A stretch of DNA of 64,000 nucleotides from Nocardioides sp. W7 (GCF_022919075.1 NZ_CP095078.1:4650001-4714000), one strand, 5' to 3'. Positions 49,289-57,671 are shown, counted from the stretch's first letter. Translations and numbers: made by a program. The notes: generated from the sequence alone by a model not told the origin.

Positions 49289-50709
49289 CTCTTCTTCACC
49301 GCCTTGTCGTAGAGGCTCGTGAGCCGGTCGTCGGGGTCGTAGCGGCGCTTGACGACGGCGAGGTTGGCGCCGTCGTAGAGCCGGTCGAAGGTCTCGGGGT
49401 CGTAGAACGCCTCGGAGTACAGGGACTTGTGCCCGCCCAGCTCGTGCACGCGCGCCTCGACGGCGCGGTTGGTCGGGCCCCGCGGGGCCTGGGTGCCGAC
49501 GTGCACGGTCCCCCAGAAGCCGACGTTGACGTAGGTGGTGCCCGCCTCGAGGGGGTACGACGACCACTCCTTGTCGCCGCGCAGGCGCAGCGGGCACAGC
49601 CACACCGGGCGCATCCCGACCGCCTCGTCGAACCAGTCCAGGAACTCGGGGAGCCGCTCGACCGGCACCTCGACGTCCTGGATGACCCGCTCGCGCTTGG
49701 GCCGGCCGGCCCGGCGGTCGAGCCGGTCGACGATGTCGAAGCGGTTGTCGAGGCCGATCAGCCGGTGGTAGGCGTCCGATCGGCGCCAGCGCTTGGGCCA
49801 GAGCCGGCGCACCGTGGGGTGCTGCACGCCGAAGGCGCCCGAGCACCAGAACCAGTCGGTGTCCCAGCGCCACAGGTAGTCGTACATCGTCAGCAGATCC
49901 GTCTCGCGCGCCCGGACCGAGCGGTAGAAGATCTGCTGGCCGGTGTAGTCGCTGGTCTCGCGATGACCGGTGGTCTCGGTGGTCTCGGTGGTCGAGTAGT
50001 CCTCGCGAGGGACGAGCGAGGGCGTATCGAGACCCCAGCTGGCGAGGGTGAGGTAGTACTCCCCCGGCTCGAACGCGACCCCGTCGAGCCCGTCGACCCG
50101 GACGCCGTCGTACTCGCCGCTCTCGACGATCGTCGTGATCGCCTTGGCGAGCAGTCCGGCGTCGTCGAAGCGCACGTGGCGCAGGGCGACGTACGACGGC
50201 ACCGGCTCGAGCTCGATCCGCAGCCGGGTGGCGTAGCCGAGCGAGCCGTAGCTGTTGGGGAAGGTGTCGAACAGGTCGTCCCCGGGCCGGGTCGTCACGA
50301 TCTCGCCGGCGCCGGTGAACACGTCCATCTCGAGGACCGACTCGTGCGGCAGGCCGTTGCGGAAGCTGGTCGCCTCGATGCCGAGCCCGGTGACCGCGCC
50401 GCCGAGGGTGATGGTGCGCAGCTGCGGGACGACCATCGGGATCAGGCCGTGCGGGAGGGTCGCGTCGACCAGGTCCTCGTAGGTGCACATCCCCTGCACC
50501 TCGGCCGTCCGCGTCACCGGGTCCACCTCGAGCACGCCGGTCAGGCCGGTGACGTCCAGCCCGGGAGCGGTGGTCGCGGCACGTGCGCGGAACAGGTTCG
50601 AGGTCTTCTTGGCCAGGCGGACGGGCGACCCCGGGGGGATCGCGGTGTACGACGCACGCAGCCGCTGGACGGCCCGCTCGTGCGCCTCTCGGGCACTCGC
50701 ACGACTCAC
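49285..50709 (-). CDS. FAD-binding oxidoreductase (TmsA-like) with an inserted repeat-derived segment
   Basis: A 474-aa FAD_binding_4 enzyme. FAD-binding blocks are LEVDPVTRTAEVQGMCTYED, MVVPQLRTITLGGAVTGLGI and SYGSLGYATRL. Residues about 224-248 are a Thr/Glu-rich stretch (EDYSTTETTETTGH) encoded by an actinobacterial interspersed repeat, flanked by family-like sequence (SDYTGQQIFYRS). Its expected job, with the downstream methyltransferase, is reduction of 10-methylene lipids to 10-methyl ones. I take GTG 50709, which gives a family-like start (MSRASAREAH); TTG 50718 (AGGAG 4 nt upstream) and GTG 50739 are alternatives. Confidence 0.8.
   Translation of the reverse strand: MSRASAREAHERAVQRLRASYTAIPPGSPVRLAKKTSNLFRARAATTAPGLDVTGLTGVLEVDPVTRTAEVQGMCTYEDLVDATLPHGLIPMVVPQLRTITLGGAVTGLGIEATSFRNGLPHESVLEMDVFTGAGEIVTTRPGDDLFDTFPNSYGSLGYATRLRIELEPVPSYVALRHVRFDDAGLLAKAITTIVESGEYDGVRVDGLDGVAFEPGEYYLTLASWGLDTPSLVPREDYSTTETTETTGHRETSDYTGQQIFYRSVRARETDLLTMYDYLWRWDTDWFWCSGAFGVQHPTVRRLWPKRWRRSDAYHRLIGLDNRFDIVDRLDRRAGRPKRERVIQDVEVPVERLPEFLDWFDEAVGMRPVWLCPLRLRGDKEWSSYPLEAGTTYVNVGFWGTVHVGTQAPRGPTNRAVEARVHELGGHKSLYSEAFYDPETFDRLYDGANLAVVKRRYDPDDRLTSLYDKAVKKR
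49990..50034 (-). repeat. intragenic actinobacterial interspersed repeat
   Basis: The core reads, on the gene strand, GGTCTCGATACGCCC ... CCTCGCGAGG ... CTACTCGACC, the pattern of a palindromic repeat common between genes of Nocardioides and relatives. Here it lies in frame in the FAD oxidoreductase gene. Two tandem TGGTCTCGG 9-mers adjoin it at 49971-49988. Confidence 0.7.
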
Positions 50710-50759
50710 GACGTGCAAGCTACTCCTCTTCGGCGACACCTGCGTCTCAGGTCTCGTCC

Positions 50760-51104
50760 TCAGGTGGAGCTGGTCGCGCCCACCGTTCCGCGCGGGTCGC
50801 CGAGGTGGACGGTGACGCCGGGGCCGGCGAGGTCCCGCAGCGCGGCGAGGTCGGCATCGGCGACCGCACCGGCCTCGGTGAGGACGACGGCGGCCTCGAG
50901 TCCCCGCGCGCCGGACGCGACGGCCATGGCCACGCAGACGCCCAGGGCGCTGACCTGCAGCGACGGGAGGGCGACGGTGGCGGCGGCGTAGGTGCGGCCG
51001 TCGGCGTCGCGGACGGCGGCCCCCTCGGCGGCGCCGGTGCGGGCGCGGGTGGCTCGGGCCAGGGTGATGAGCTTCCGGTCCTCGGCGGACAGCGGGTCAG
51101 GCAT
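50760..51104 (-). CDS. cytidine deaminase-fold protein lacking zinc motifs
   Basis: A 114-aa protein of the cytidine deaminase-like fold by pattern: DRKLITLARATRARTGAAEG, GRTYAAATVALPSLQVSALG, and VVLTEAG strand. The catalytic H/CAE and PCxxC zinc ligands of true cytidine deaminases are absent; the CAE position reads GVCVAM. It is therefore probably not a deaminase. In actinobacteria this short protein is found next to the CBS hemolysin, as here, with an 8-nt gene overlap. Its function is unknown. Confidence 0.7.
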   Translation of the reverse strand: MPDPLSAEDRKLITLARATRARTGAAEGAAVRDADGRTYAAATVALPSLQVSALGVCVAMAVASGARGLEAAVVLTEAGAVADADLAALRDLAGPGVTVHLGDPRGTVGATSST

Positions 51105-52422
51105 CGACGTCCTCGTTCTCGACTGGGTGTGGCTGCTCGGTCTCGTGGGTCTCCGGATCGACCCGGGTGATCAGGACCGTGCCGATCTTGTTGCGGCGCC
51201 CGGCGGCGTCCTCGGCGACGAATCGCAGGCCGTGCGCCTGGACCGCCGAGCCGGGGATCGGCACCAGGCCGAGGTGCTTGGCCATCAGGCCGCCGACCGA
51301 GTCGACGTCCTCCTCCTCGACGGAGAAGCCGAACAGCTCGTCGAGGTCGTCGACGGGGTAGCGCGAGGAGACGCGTACGACGCCGTCGGCCAGCTGCTCG
51401 ACCTCGATCTCCTCCTCGTCGTACTCGTCGGTGATCTCGCCGACGATCTCCTCGAGCAGGTCCTCGATGGTGATGATGCCCGCGGTACCGCCGTACTCGT
51501 CGACGACGACCGCGATGTGCTGACGGCGCGCCTGCATCTCGCGCAGCAGCTCGTCGACCGGCTTCGACTCCGGCACCCAGTGCACGCGCCGCATCACCGA
51601 CTCGATCCGCTCGGTGGTCTCGGCCTCGGGGGCCTCGAAGTCACGGCGGACGATGTCCTTGAGGTAGGCGAAGCCGACGATGTCGTCGAGGTTCTCGCCG
51701 ATCACGGGGACCCGCGAGAAGCCGCTGCGCAGGAACAGCGACATGGTCTGGCGCAGGTTCTTGTGCCGCTCGACGTAGACCACGTCGTTGCGCGGCACCA
51801 TCACCTCGCGGACCGTCGTGTCGCCCAGCTCGAAGACCGAGTGGATCATCCGCCGCTCGTCGGACTCGATCAGCGCCGAGGCCTCCGCGAGGTCGACCAG
51901 CTCGCGCAGCTCGGTCTCGGTCGAGAACGGGCCCTGGCTGAAGCCCCGGCCCGGGGTCAGCGCGTTGCCGATGACGATCAGCAGCCGGGGCAGCGGGCCG
52001 AGCACCCGGGTCACCAGGGTCAGCGGCCCCGCCGAGAACAGCGCCACGCTCTCGCTGTGCTGGCGGCCGAGGGTGCGCGGCGCGACCCCGATGACGACGA
52101 AGGAGACGACCAGCATCACGCCGATGGCGACCAGGGTGCTGACCCAGAACTCGCCGTCGAGCGCCTCGTCGGCCAGCTGGGCGACCAGGACGGTCGCCGA
52201 GATCTCGCACAGCAGCCGGAGCAGCAGCGCGGTGTTGAGGTAGCGGGCGGTGTCGTCCAGGATCCCGAGCAGCCGCTTCGCGCCCGGCCGCTTCTCCGCG
52301 GCGAGCTCCTCGGCCCGGGCGTGCGAGAACGACGCGAGCGCGGCCTCCGCGGCCGAGAAGGCGCCGGCGAGTACGACGAGGGCGGCTGCTGTGACCAGCA
52401 GCCAGAGATCACCGGAGGTCAC
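51097..52422 (-). CDS. CNNM/CBS/CorC hemolysin-family membrane protein
   Basis: A 441-aa protein with a DUF21/CNNM membrane domain (about 1-190; VTAAALVVLAGAFSAAEAALA, VSTLVAIGVMLVVSFVVIGV), two CBS domains (about 215-335; MVPRNDVVYV, HIAVVVDEYGGTAGIITIED) and a C-terminal CorC_HlyC domain. The family is linked to Mg2+ or Co2+ export and not proven to lyse cells. I take GTG 52422, overlapping the ybeY stop (GTGA); an in-frame start at 52452 would add ten residues and lie inside ybeY. Confidence 0.92.
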   Translation of the reverse strand: MTSGDLWLLVTAAALVVLAGAFSAAEAALASFSHARAEELAAEKRPGAKRLLGILDDTARYLNTALLLRLLCEISATVLVAQLADEALDGEFWVSTLVAIGVMLVVSFVVIGVAPRTLGRQHSESVALFSAGPLTLVTRVLGPLPRLLIVIGNALTPGRGFSQGPFSTETELRELVDLAEASALIESDERRMIHSVFELGDTTVREVMVPRNDVVYVERHKNLRQTMSLFLRSGFSRVPVIGENLDDIVGFAYLKDIVRRDFEAPEAETTERIESVMRRVHWVPESKPVDELLREMQARRQHIAVVVDEYGGTAGIITIEDLLEEIVGEITDEYDEEEIEVEQLADGVVRVSSRYPVDDLDELFGFSVEEEDVDSVGGLMAKHLGLVPIPGSAVQAHGLRFVAEDAAGRRNKIGTVLITRVDPETHETEQPHPVENEDVDA

Positions 52423-52886
52423 TCCGCGGCTCCCGGCGAACCGGCGCGCCACTCGGCGAGCAGCCGGTCCTGGAGGCCGAACATCTCCGCGTGCTCCTCG
52501 GGCTCGGCGTGGTCGTAGCCGAGCAGGTGCAGGATGCCGTGGGTGGTCAGCAGCTCGATCTCGGCGAGGGTGCCGTGTCCGGCCGTCGCGCCCTGCGTGA
52601 CCGCGATGGCGGGGCAGAGCACCAGGTCACCGAGGACGCCCTCCTCGGGATCCTCGTCGACCAGGCCGGGGCGCAGCTCGTCCATCGGGAAGGCCAGCAC
52701 GTCGGTCGGGCCCTCCTTCTCCATCCAGTGCTCGTTGAGCTCGGCGATGGTGGCCTCGTCGACCGCCTTGATGCACAGCTCGGCGAGCGGGTGCACCCGC
52801 ATCCGGTCCATCACGAAGCGGCTCAGCGTCGCGAGGTGCTGCACGTCGAGGTCGTGGCCGGACTCGTCCAGCACCTCGATGCTCAC
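52419..52886 (-). CDS. ybeY: rRNA maturation RNase YbeY
   Basis: A 155-aa metalloendoribonuclease acting in 16S rRNA 3' processing and ribosome quality control. The zinc motif HGILHLLGYDHAEPEEHAEM carries the conserved H-x3-H-x5-H. EKEGPTDVLAFPMDEL and LGDLVLCPA are family blocks. It is ATGA/GTGA-coupled between phoH and the CBS hemolysin, the standard order. Confidence 0.95.
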   Translation of the reverse strand: MSIEVLDESGHDLDVQHLATLSRFVMDRMRVHPLAELCIKAVDEATIAELNEHWMEKEGPTDVLAFPMDELRPGLVDEDPEEGVLGDLVLCPAIAVTQGATAGHGTLAEIELLTTHGILHLLGYDHAEPEEHAEMFGLQDRLLAEWRAGSPGAAE

Positions 52887-53920
52887 GGCCGACCACCCTG
52901 CTGCAGGCGCTCCTGGGCGAGCTCGGTGCGGGCCTCGTGATCGTCGTAGGCGGCGACGATCTTGCCGACCAGGCGGTGCCGGACGACGTCGCTGCTGGTG
53001 AGCCGGTTGAACGAGATGTCACCGACCTCGTCGAGGATGCCCTCGACCACGCGCAGCCCGGACTTCTGCCCGCTGGGCAGGTCGGTCTGGGTGACGTCGC
53101 CGGTGACGACGATCTTGGAGCCGAACCCGAGCCGGGTCAGGAACATCTTCATCTGCTCGGGCGTGGTGTTCTGCGCCTCGTCGAGGATGATGAAGGAGTC
53201 GTTCAGCGAGCGGCCGCGCAGGAAGGCCAGCGGGGCGACCTCGATCGTGCCGGCAGCCATCAGCTTGGGGATCAGCTCGGGGTCGAGCATGTCGTGCAGG
53301 GCGTCGTACAGCGGCCGGAGGTAGGGGTCGATCTTCTCCGTGAGGGTGCCGGGCAGGAAGCCCAGCCGCTCCCCCGCCTCAACGGCCGGGCGGCTCAGGA
53401 TGATCCGGTTGACCTGCTTGGACTGCAGCGCCTGGACGGCCTTCGCCACGGCCAGGTAGGTCTTGCCGGTGCCGGCCGGGCCGATGCCGAAGGTGATCGT
53501 GTGCTGGTCGATCGAGTCGACGTACCGCTTCTGGTTGAGCGTCTTGGGACGGATCGAGCGGCCCCGGTTGGAGAGGATGTTGAGGCTCAGCACGTCGGCC
53601 GGGCGCTCGGTCGTCTCGGCCCGGAGCATGGTGATGACCCGCTCGACGGTCTCCGAGGTGACCCCCTGGCCGGTGCGGATGATCGCGACCAGCTCGTCGA
53701 CGAGGCGGTCGGCCAGCGCGACCTCGCCCGGCTCACCCTGCAGCGAGATCCGGTTGCCGCGCACGTGGATCTCGGCGTCGAAGGCGCCCTCGATGATCCC
53801 GAGGTGCTCGTCGCCGGGACCGAGGAGACTCACCATGTTGATGCTGTTCGGGACGACCACGGTGTGCCGGGTCGTGGAGCGGGGGGCCTGGGGGTCCCCC
53901 TGTTGAGAGCTGTCAGTCAT
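52883..53920 (-). CDS. phoH: PhoH-like ATPase
   Basis: A 345-aa P-loop protein. A KH-like N-terminal region (HLGIIEGAFDAEIHVRGNRI) precedes the ATPase: Walker A GPAGTGKTYLAVAKAV, ILSRPAVEAGERLGFLPGTL, Walker B FIILDEAQNTTPEQMKMF and GDVTQTDLP. PhoH-type proteins are probable RNA helicase or RNase-linked ATPases and are normally beside ybeY. It heads the phoH-ybeY-CBS operon. Confidence 0.95.
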   Translation of the reverse strand: MTDSSQQGDPQAPRSTTRHTVVVPNSINMVSLLGPGDEHLGIIEGAFDAEIHVRGNRISLQGEPGEVALADRLVDELVAIIRTGQGVTSETVERVITMLRAETTERPADVLSLNILSNRGRSIRPKTLNQKRYVDSIDQHTITFGIGPAGTGKTYLAVAKAVQALQSKQVNRIILSRPAVEAGERLGFLPGTLTEKIDPYLRPLYDALHDMLDPELIPKLMAAGTIEVAPLAFLRGRSLNDSFIILDEAQNTTPEQMKMFLTRLGFGSKIVVTGDVTQTDLPSGQKSGLRVVEGILDEVGDISFNRLTSSDVVRHRLVGKIVAAYDDHEARTELAQERLQQGGRP

Positions 53921-54030
53921 GGATGCCCGGACGGGCGGCCTTCCTACAAGGGTCGGGGAGCGCCCTCCATGCTACGGGAGGGCTGCGACGGCATCGAGCG
54001 AGTTCCCGCAGCAGCACGTACGGTGGAGGA

Positions 54031-54312
54031 ATGGTTCCTCCGGAGGAGCGGGTCGGCGAGGCGTGGGACGACGAGGACCATGGCCCGGACGACGACACGC
54101 CGCCGGCGTGGTTCGCCGGCCAGCACCTCCCCGAGGACGCCCGGCGGATGGGCCTCAACCACACCGTCCCCGACGGTGCGCTGCTCGACTTCGCCGGCCG
54201 GCTCGACTCCACCAAGCCCCTGCACAAGTTCACCGCGTGGGCGATGCTCGTCGTCTTCGGGATGCCGGTGGTCTTCTACGTGCTGCGCCTGCTGCGCGAG
54301 CTCGCGGGTTAG
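54031..54312 (+). CDS. small single-pass membrane protein
   Basis: A 93-aa protein with a long acidic N-terminal part (PPEERVGEAWDDEDHGPDDD), a central region without recognised motif (GLNHTVPDGALLDFAGRLDS), and one C-terminal helix (WAMLVVFGMPVVFYVLRLLREL, residues about 70-90). GGTGGAGGA sits directly before its ATG. It is divergent from phoH and unknown in function. Confidence 0.65.
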   Translation: MVPPEERVGEAWDDEDHGPDDDTPPAWFAGQHLPEDARRMGLNHTVPDGALLDFAGRLDSTKPLHKFTAWAMLVVFGMPVVFYVLRLLRELAG

Positions 54313-54340
54313 TCGTCAGCCAGGCCGACCGGCGCCCTCC

Positions 54341-54385
54341 TGGTCTCGGAGTCGACCGGGTCGCTCGCTCGACCACCATCGAGGG
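54341..54385. repeat. decayed copy of the actinobacterial interspersed repeat
   Basis: GGTCTCGGAGTCGACC ... GCTCGCTCGACCACCATCGA resembles the repeat seen at 49990-50034, with several changes. It lies between the convergent membrane-protein and copper-oxygenase genes. Confidence 0.4.
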
Positions 54386-54404
54386 GTCCGCCGGCGCGTC
54401 CTCC

Positions 54405-55652
54405 TCAGCCGAACGCGACCGACAGCATCCCGAGGCACATCTCGTCGGTGGTGCCGTCGGCCCACACGACGTACTTGTCCTCACGTTGGCTCGCGAACGC
54501 CGGCAGCCGGTCGCGCAGCTCCTGGGAGTGCGTGCAGGCGATCCTGACCGTGTCCCCGGCCTCCAGGCGGACCGGGTCGATCGGGCGGGAGCCCTGGTCG
54601 TCGAAGTCCCAGAGCGGGATGTCGAGGATCGTCCTCGCCTCGGGGGTGCCGGGCTCGGTCTCGATGCGCAACTGGCGACCGAGCAGGTGCATGTGGCCCG
54701 CGGCGCCGAGGATCGTCACCGGCTGCTGGACCCGGCGTACGCACGAGGTCCGCTCGCCGGCCATCGGCCGGCCACCGCAGAGGAAGTACAGGAGGTCGGC
54801 GGTCGAGCCCGGGCCCTGGCCGAAGCGGCTCTTGGCGTCGGCCACCGCGGCCGCGCGGTCGCACAGCGGTCCGTCGCCGTGCGAGGGGCGGCAGGGCAGC
54901 TCGACCGGCGCGGGCATCAGGAAGGTGTGCAGGGCAGTCAGGTCCGCAGAGCGGGGCATGGTGCGGATCTGGGTGGCGGAGACGTCGGGCGCCGTGCCGG
55001 CCAGCAGGTTGTAGTGGACCTGCATGATGATCCGGCTGCCCTTCGGCAGCTCGGTGCCGTAGCCGTCCCGGGTCATCACCTCGTCGCCGCCCGGCGCCCA
55101 GGCGCCGAGCCACGGGGCGTCGTCGAGCTGGGCGAACTCGCCGTCCAGCGCGCTGCCGCCGAAGCAGGTCCAGCCCTGGTCGTCGGGGGTCTCGGCGTCC
55201 TTGGCCTCGGCCTTCGCGACGTCCTCGGGCGGCACGCGGAACAGGATGACGTGGTGCACGACGTCGGGGTTGCCGGGCAGCACGTTGGTGCCGGTCAGCC
55301 AGGAGTCGCGCTCGAGCTGCGGGTCGAGCAGGAAGCACCGGTAGTCGTCGGTGCCGACCCCGGTCGGCGCCGAGGGCGTGTACGCCGCCGGCATGGTCAG
55401 CGTGCGGCGCCGCTCGCCCGCGCGCAGCGGCTTCAGCCTGCCGGGTTTCGCCACGGCGTGGGCGCTGTGCGCATCCTCGGGCTCGGTGGTCGCGGACTCG
55501 CCGGTCGTCGGCTCGTCAGCGACGCCGGTGGTGTCGGCCGGGGGTGCGGGGGTGTCCCGCGGCTTTGGCTCGCCACCGCCGCTGCACGCGGTGACGGCCA
55601 GCAGGAGCGCCGACGTCGCGGCGAGGGCCCGGAGGGCTCGGAGGGCTCTCAT
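54405..55652 (-). CDS. copper type II ascorbate-dependent monooxygenase-like lipoprotein
   Basis: A 415-aa lipoprotein (signal ALAATSALLLAVTAC, lipobox Cys23) followed by an acidic Thr/Pro linker and two beta domains like PHM and dopamine beta-monooxygenase. All six copper ligands of that family can be placed: CuH ligands His133-His134 (DVVHHVILFRV) and His213 (MQVHYNLL), CuM ligands His320 and His322 (GHMHLLGR) and Met405 (TDEMCLGM). Eukaryotic relatives hydroxylate peptides or dopamine; bacterial substrates are not known. It is ATGA-coupled with the HIT gene. Confidence 0.82.
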   Translation of the reverse strand: MRALRALRALAATSALLLAVTACSGGGEPKPRDTPAPPADTTGVADEPTTGESATTEPEDAHSAHAVAKPGRLKPLRAGERRRTLTMPAAYTPSAPTGVGTDDYRCFLLDPQLERDSWLTGTNVLPGNPDVVHHVILFRVPPEDVAKAEAKDAETPDDQGWTCFGGSALDGEFAQLDDAPWLGAWAPGGDEVMTRDGYGTELPKGSRIIMQVHYNLLAGTAPDVSATQIRTMPRSADLTALHTFLMPAPVELPCRPSHGDGPLCDRAAAVADAKSRFGQGPGSTADLLYFLCGGRPMAGERTSCVRRVQQPVTILGAAGHMHLLGRQLRIETEPGTPEARTILDIPLWDFDDQGSRPIDPVRLEAGDTVRIACTHSQELRDRLPAFASQREDKYVVWADGTTDEMCLGMLSVAFG

Positions 55653-55993
55653 CCCGGCGGCCAGGTCATCGACCGTCCGGCCAGGAGGTGCAGGTGGGTG
55701 TGGAAGACGGACTGCCCGACCCCGGCACCGGTGTTGTAGACGAGGCGGTAGTCGTCGTACCCCTCGGCGGCGGCGACCGCGGCGGCCGCGGTCACCAGCT
55801 CGGCGCTCGCGACCGGGTCGCCGGCGGCGAGCTCCGCGGCGTTGGCGTAGTGGTCGCGCGGCACCACCAGCACGTGCGTCGGCGCCTGCGGGTTGAGGTC
55901 GCGGAAGGCGACCGTGCGCTCGGTGACGTGCACGACGTCACCCGGGATCTCCCCGGCGACGATCTTGCAGAACAGGCAGTCGGTCTCAGGCAC
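55649..55993 (-). CDS. HIT-family nucleotide hydrolase/transferase
   Basis: A 114-aa histidine-triad protein. It has the zinc-like CLFC near the start (ETDCLFCKIVAGEIPGD), APTHVLVVPRDHY and the HxHxH triad FHTHLHLLAGR. HIT proteins hydrolyse AMP-lysine-type phosphoramidates and other adenylated compounds. GTG 55993 is preferred because GGGGAGG lies about 8 nt upstream. It is upstream of and overlapping the copper monooxygenase gene. Confidence 0.92.
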   Translation of the reverse strand: MPETDCLFCKIVAGEIPGDVVHVTERTVAFRDLNPQAPTHVLVVPRDHYANAAELAAGDPVASAELVTAAAAVAAAEGYDDYRLVYNTGAGVGQSVFHTHLHLLAGRSMTWPPG

Positions 55994-56082
55994 GTGGTGT
56001 TCCTCCCCCTCGGGAATGCTCGCACGGAAGTCGGTGGCTGTCTCGTGACAACCGGACCCCATCCTCGCGCGTCCCCACTAGC

Positions 56083-56640
56083 GTGACGGTGGTGACCGAG
56101 CGGACGACCTGGACCGCGGACGAGGCGCTCGAGCAGCTGTACGCCGCGCACTGGCGTCAGCTGGTCCGGCTCTCGGTGCTGCTCGTGCGCGACACCGGCA
56201 CCGCCGAGGAGGTCGTGCAGGACGCGTTCGTCGCGGTCCACGCCCGCTGGGGACGGCTGCGCGAGCCGGACCGGGCGCTCGCCTACCTGCGCCAGTCCGT
56301 CGTCAACCGGTCCCGATCGGCGCTGCGGCACCGGTCCGTCGTGGCCCGCCACCTCGCCCGGGCGCCCGACCCGCCCGAGGTTCCGGGCGCGGACGAGGGA
56401 ACCCTCGACGCGGACCGCCGGGCCGGCGTACTCGACGCGCTGCGCGCGCTGCCGCGGCGCCAGCGCGAGGTGCTGGCGCTGCGCTACTACCTGGACCTGA
56501 GCGAGGCGGAGATCGCGCACACCCTCGGCATCTCGCCCGGATCCGTGAAGAGCCACGCGTCCCGAGGCGCGGCCGCCCTGCGCACGATGCTCCAGGACTC
56601 CCTGCACGGGGACCCGACGCTCGAGGAGGAGCAGTCATGA
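56083..56640 (+). CDS. SigE-family ECF-type sigma factor
   Basis: A 185-aa sigma factor with regions 2 (LYAAHWRQLVRLSVLLVRDT, AEEVVQDAFVAVHARWGRL) and 4 (LPRRQREVLALRYYLDLSEA, EIAHTLGISPGSVKSHASRG), the SigE (TIGR02983) pattern also seen at 11695. Several GTG starts are in frame (56083, 56089, 56092) and none has a strong ribosome site. It is ATGA-coupled to a membrane-anchored GerMN/Gmad2-type protein that may act as its anti-sigma factor. Confidence 0.88.
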   Translation: MTVVTERTTWTADEALEQLYAAHWRQLVRLSVLLVRDTGTAEEVVQDAFVAVHARWGRLREPDRALAYLRQSVVNRSRSALRHRSVVARHLARAPDPPEVPGADEGTLDADRRAGVLDALRALPRRQREVLALRYYLDLSEAEIAHTLGISPGSVKSHASRGAAALRTMLQDSLHGDPTLEEEQS

Positions 56641-57632
56641 CCGACCAGCTGCGGGACCTGCTCGACGACGCGGTCGCCGACGTCGAGCCGGCCGACCGGC
56701 TCGGCGAGATCCGGGCCCGGACCGCTCGGCCGCCGCGACGATCGTGGCGGTACGCCGTCGGCGGCGCCGTCCTCGCCACCGCCGCGACGGTGGCCGCGGT
56801 CGTCGTACTGACCGGGGACGCGGAGGGCCCGACTCCCCGACCGACGCAGGACCTGATGGCCGCACCGTCCGCCCTGCCGGGCGAGCCGGAAGTCCGAACC
56901 CTGGCTGTGCCGGTCTACTTCGTCGGGGACAGCCCGGCCGGGCCGCGCCTGTTCCGCGAGTTCCGTCGGGTCCCGGAGTTCGACCCGGCCTCGGCCGCCG
57001 CCGCCCTGGTGGGCAGCGGCGACGCGCTCGATGCCGACTACCGCACCCTCTGGCCGGCCGGCTGGGGGGCGTGGCACGTCGACATCGGCGACGACGGCAG
57101 ATTCGCGGTGCCGCTCCCCGACGCGACCTGGACCGAGCGGCCCGCCGGGATGAGCGCCGAGGAGGCCGAACTGGCCGTCCAGCAGCTGGTCCGCACCCTC
57201 CAGGGGAGCACCTCCAGCCCGGCGGCCGTGGCCTTCTCCCTGGGCGGCCGGCCCGCACCGATCCTCGGGATCCAGACGACCGCGGCGGGGCTGACGGCCG
57301 CTCCGGGCCTCGACCAGCTGTCCCTGGTGAGCATCAGCGACCCGACCGAGGGCCGCGTCACCGACGGCACGTTCAGTGCCCGCGGGGTCGCCAGCGCACC
57401 GGAGGGCAACGTCGTGCTGTCGCTGGAGCGGGACGGCGAGACGGTCTGGGAGCAGCCGGTCGTGGCCGAGGGCGTCCACGCCGACCGGCTCTCGGCGTGG
57501 TCGCTCGAGGACATCGACGTCGCCGGCTTCGAGCCCGGTCGCTACACGTTCGTCGCGACCGTCGAGGGACCCGGTCCCGAGAACCAGCCCCCCGAGCTCT
57601 GGACCGACACGCGGTCCCTGATCGTCGGGTAG
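56637..57632 (+). CDS. membrane-anchored GerMN/Gmad2-domain protein
   Basis: A 331-aa protein. The cytoplasmic part (residues 1-38, TDQLRDLLDDAVADVEPADR) is followed by one helix (YAVGGAVLATAATVAAVVVL) and an extracellular region with a GerMN-like module (LAVPVYFVGDSPAGPRLFRE, about 88-205) and a Gmad2 immunoglobulin-like module (LVSISDPTEGRVTDGTFSARG, about 225-331). Coupled by ATGA to the sigma gene, it resembles sensor proteins of SigE-type systems. Paralogous to the gene at 57672. Confidence 0.8.
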   Translation: MTDQLRDLLDDAVADVEPADRLGEIRARTARPPRRSWRYAVGGAVLATAATVAAVVVLTGDAEGPTPRPTQDLMAAPSALPGEPEVRTLAVPVYFVGDSPAGPRLFREFRRVPEFDPASAAAALVGSGDALDADYRTLWPAGWGAWHVDIGDDGRFAVPLPDATWTERPAGMSAEEAELAVQQLVRTLQGSTSSPAAVAFSLGGRPAPILGIQTTAAGLTAAPGLDQLSLVSISDPTEGRVTDGTFSARGVASAPEGNVVLSLERDGETVWEQPVVAEGVHADRLSAWSLEDIDVAGFEPGRYTFVATVEGPGPENQPPELWTDTRSLIVG

Positions 57633-57671
57633 GTCCGACGTGTTCACGACCGATCGACCAGGATGGGTGTC

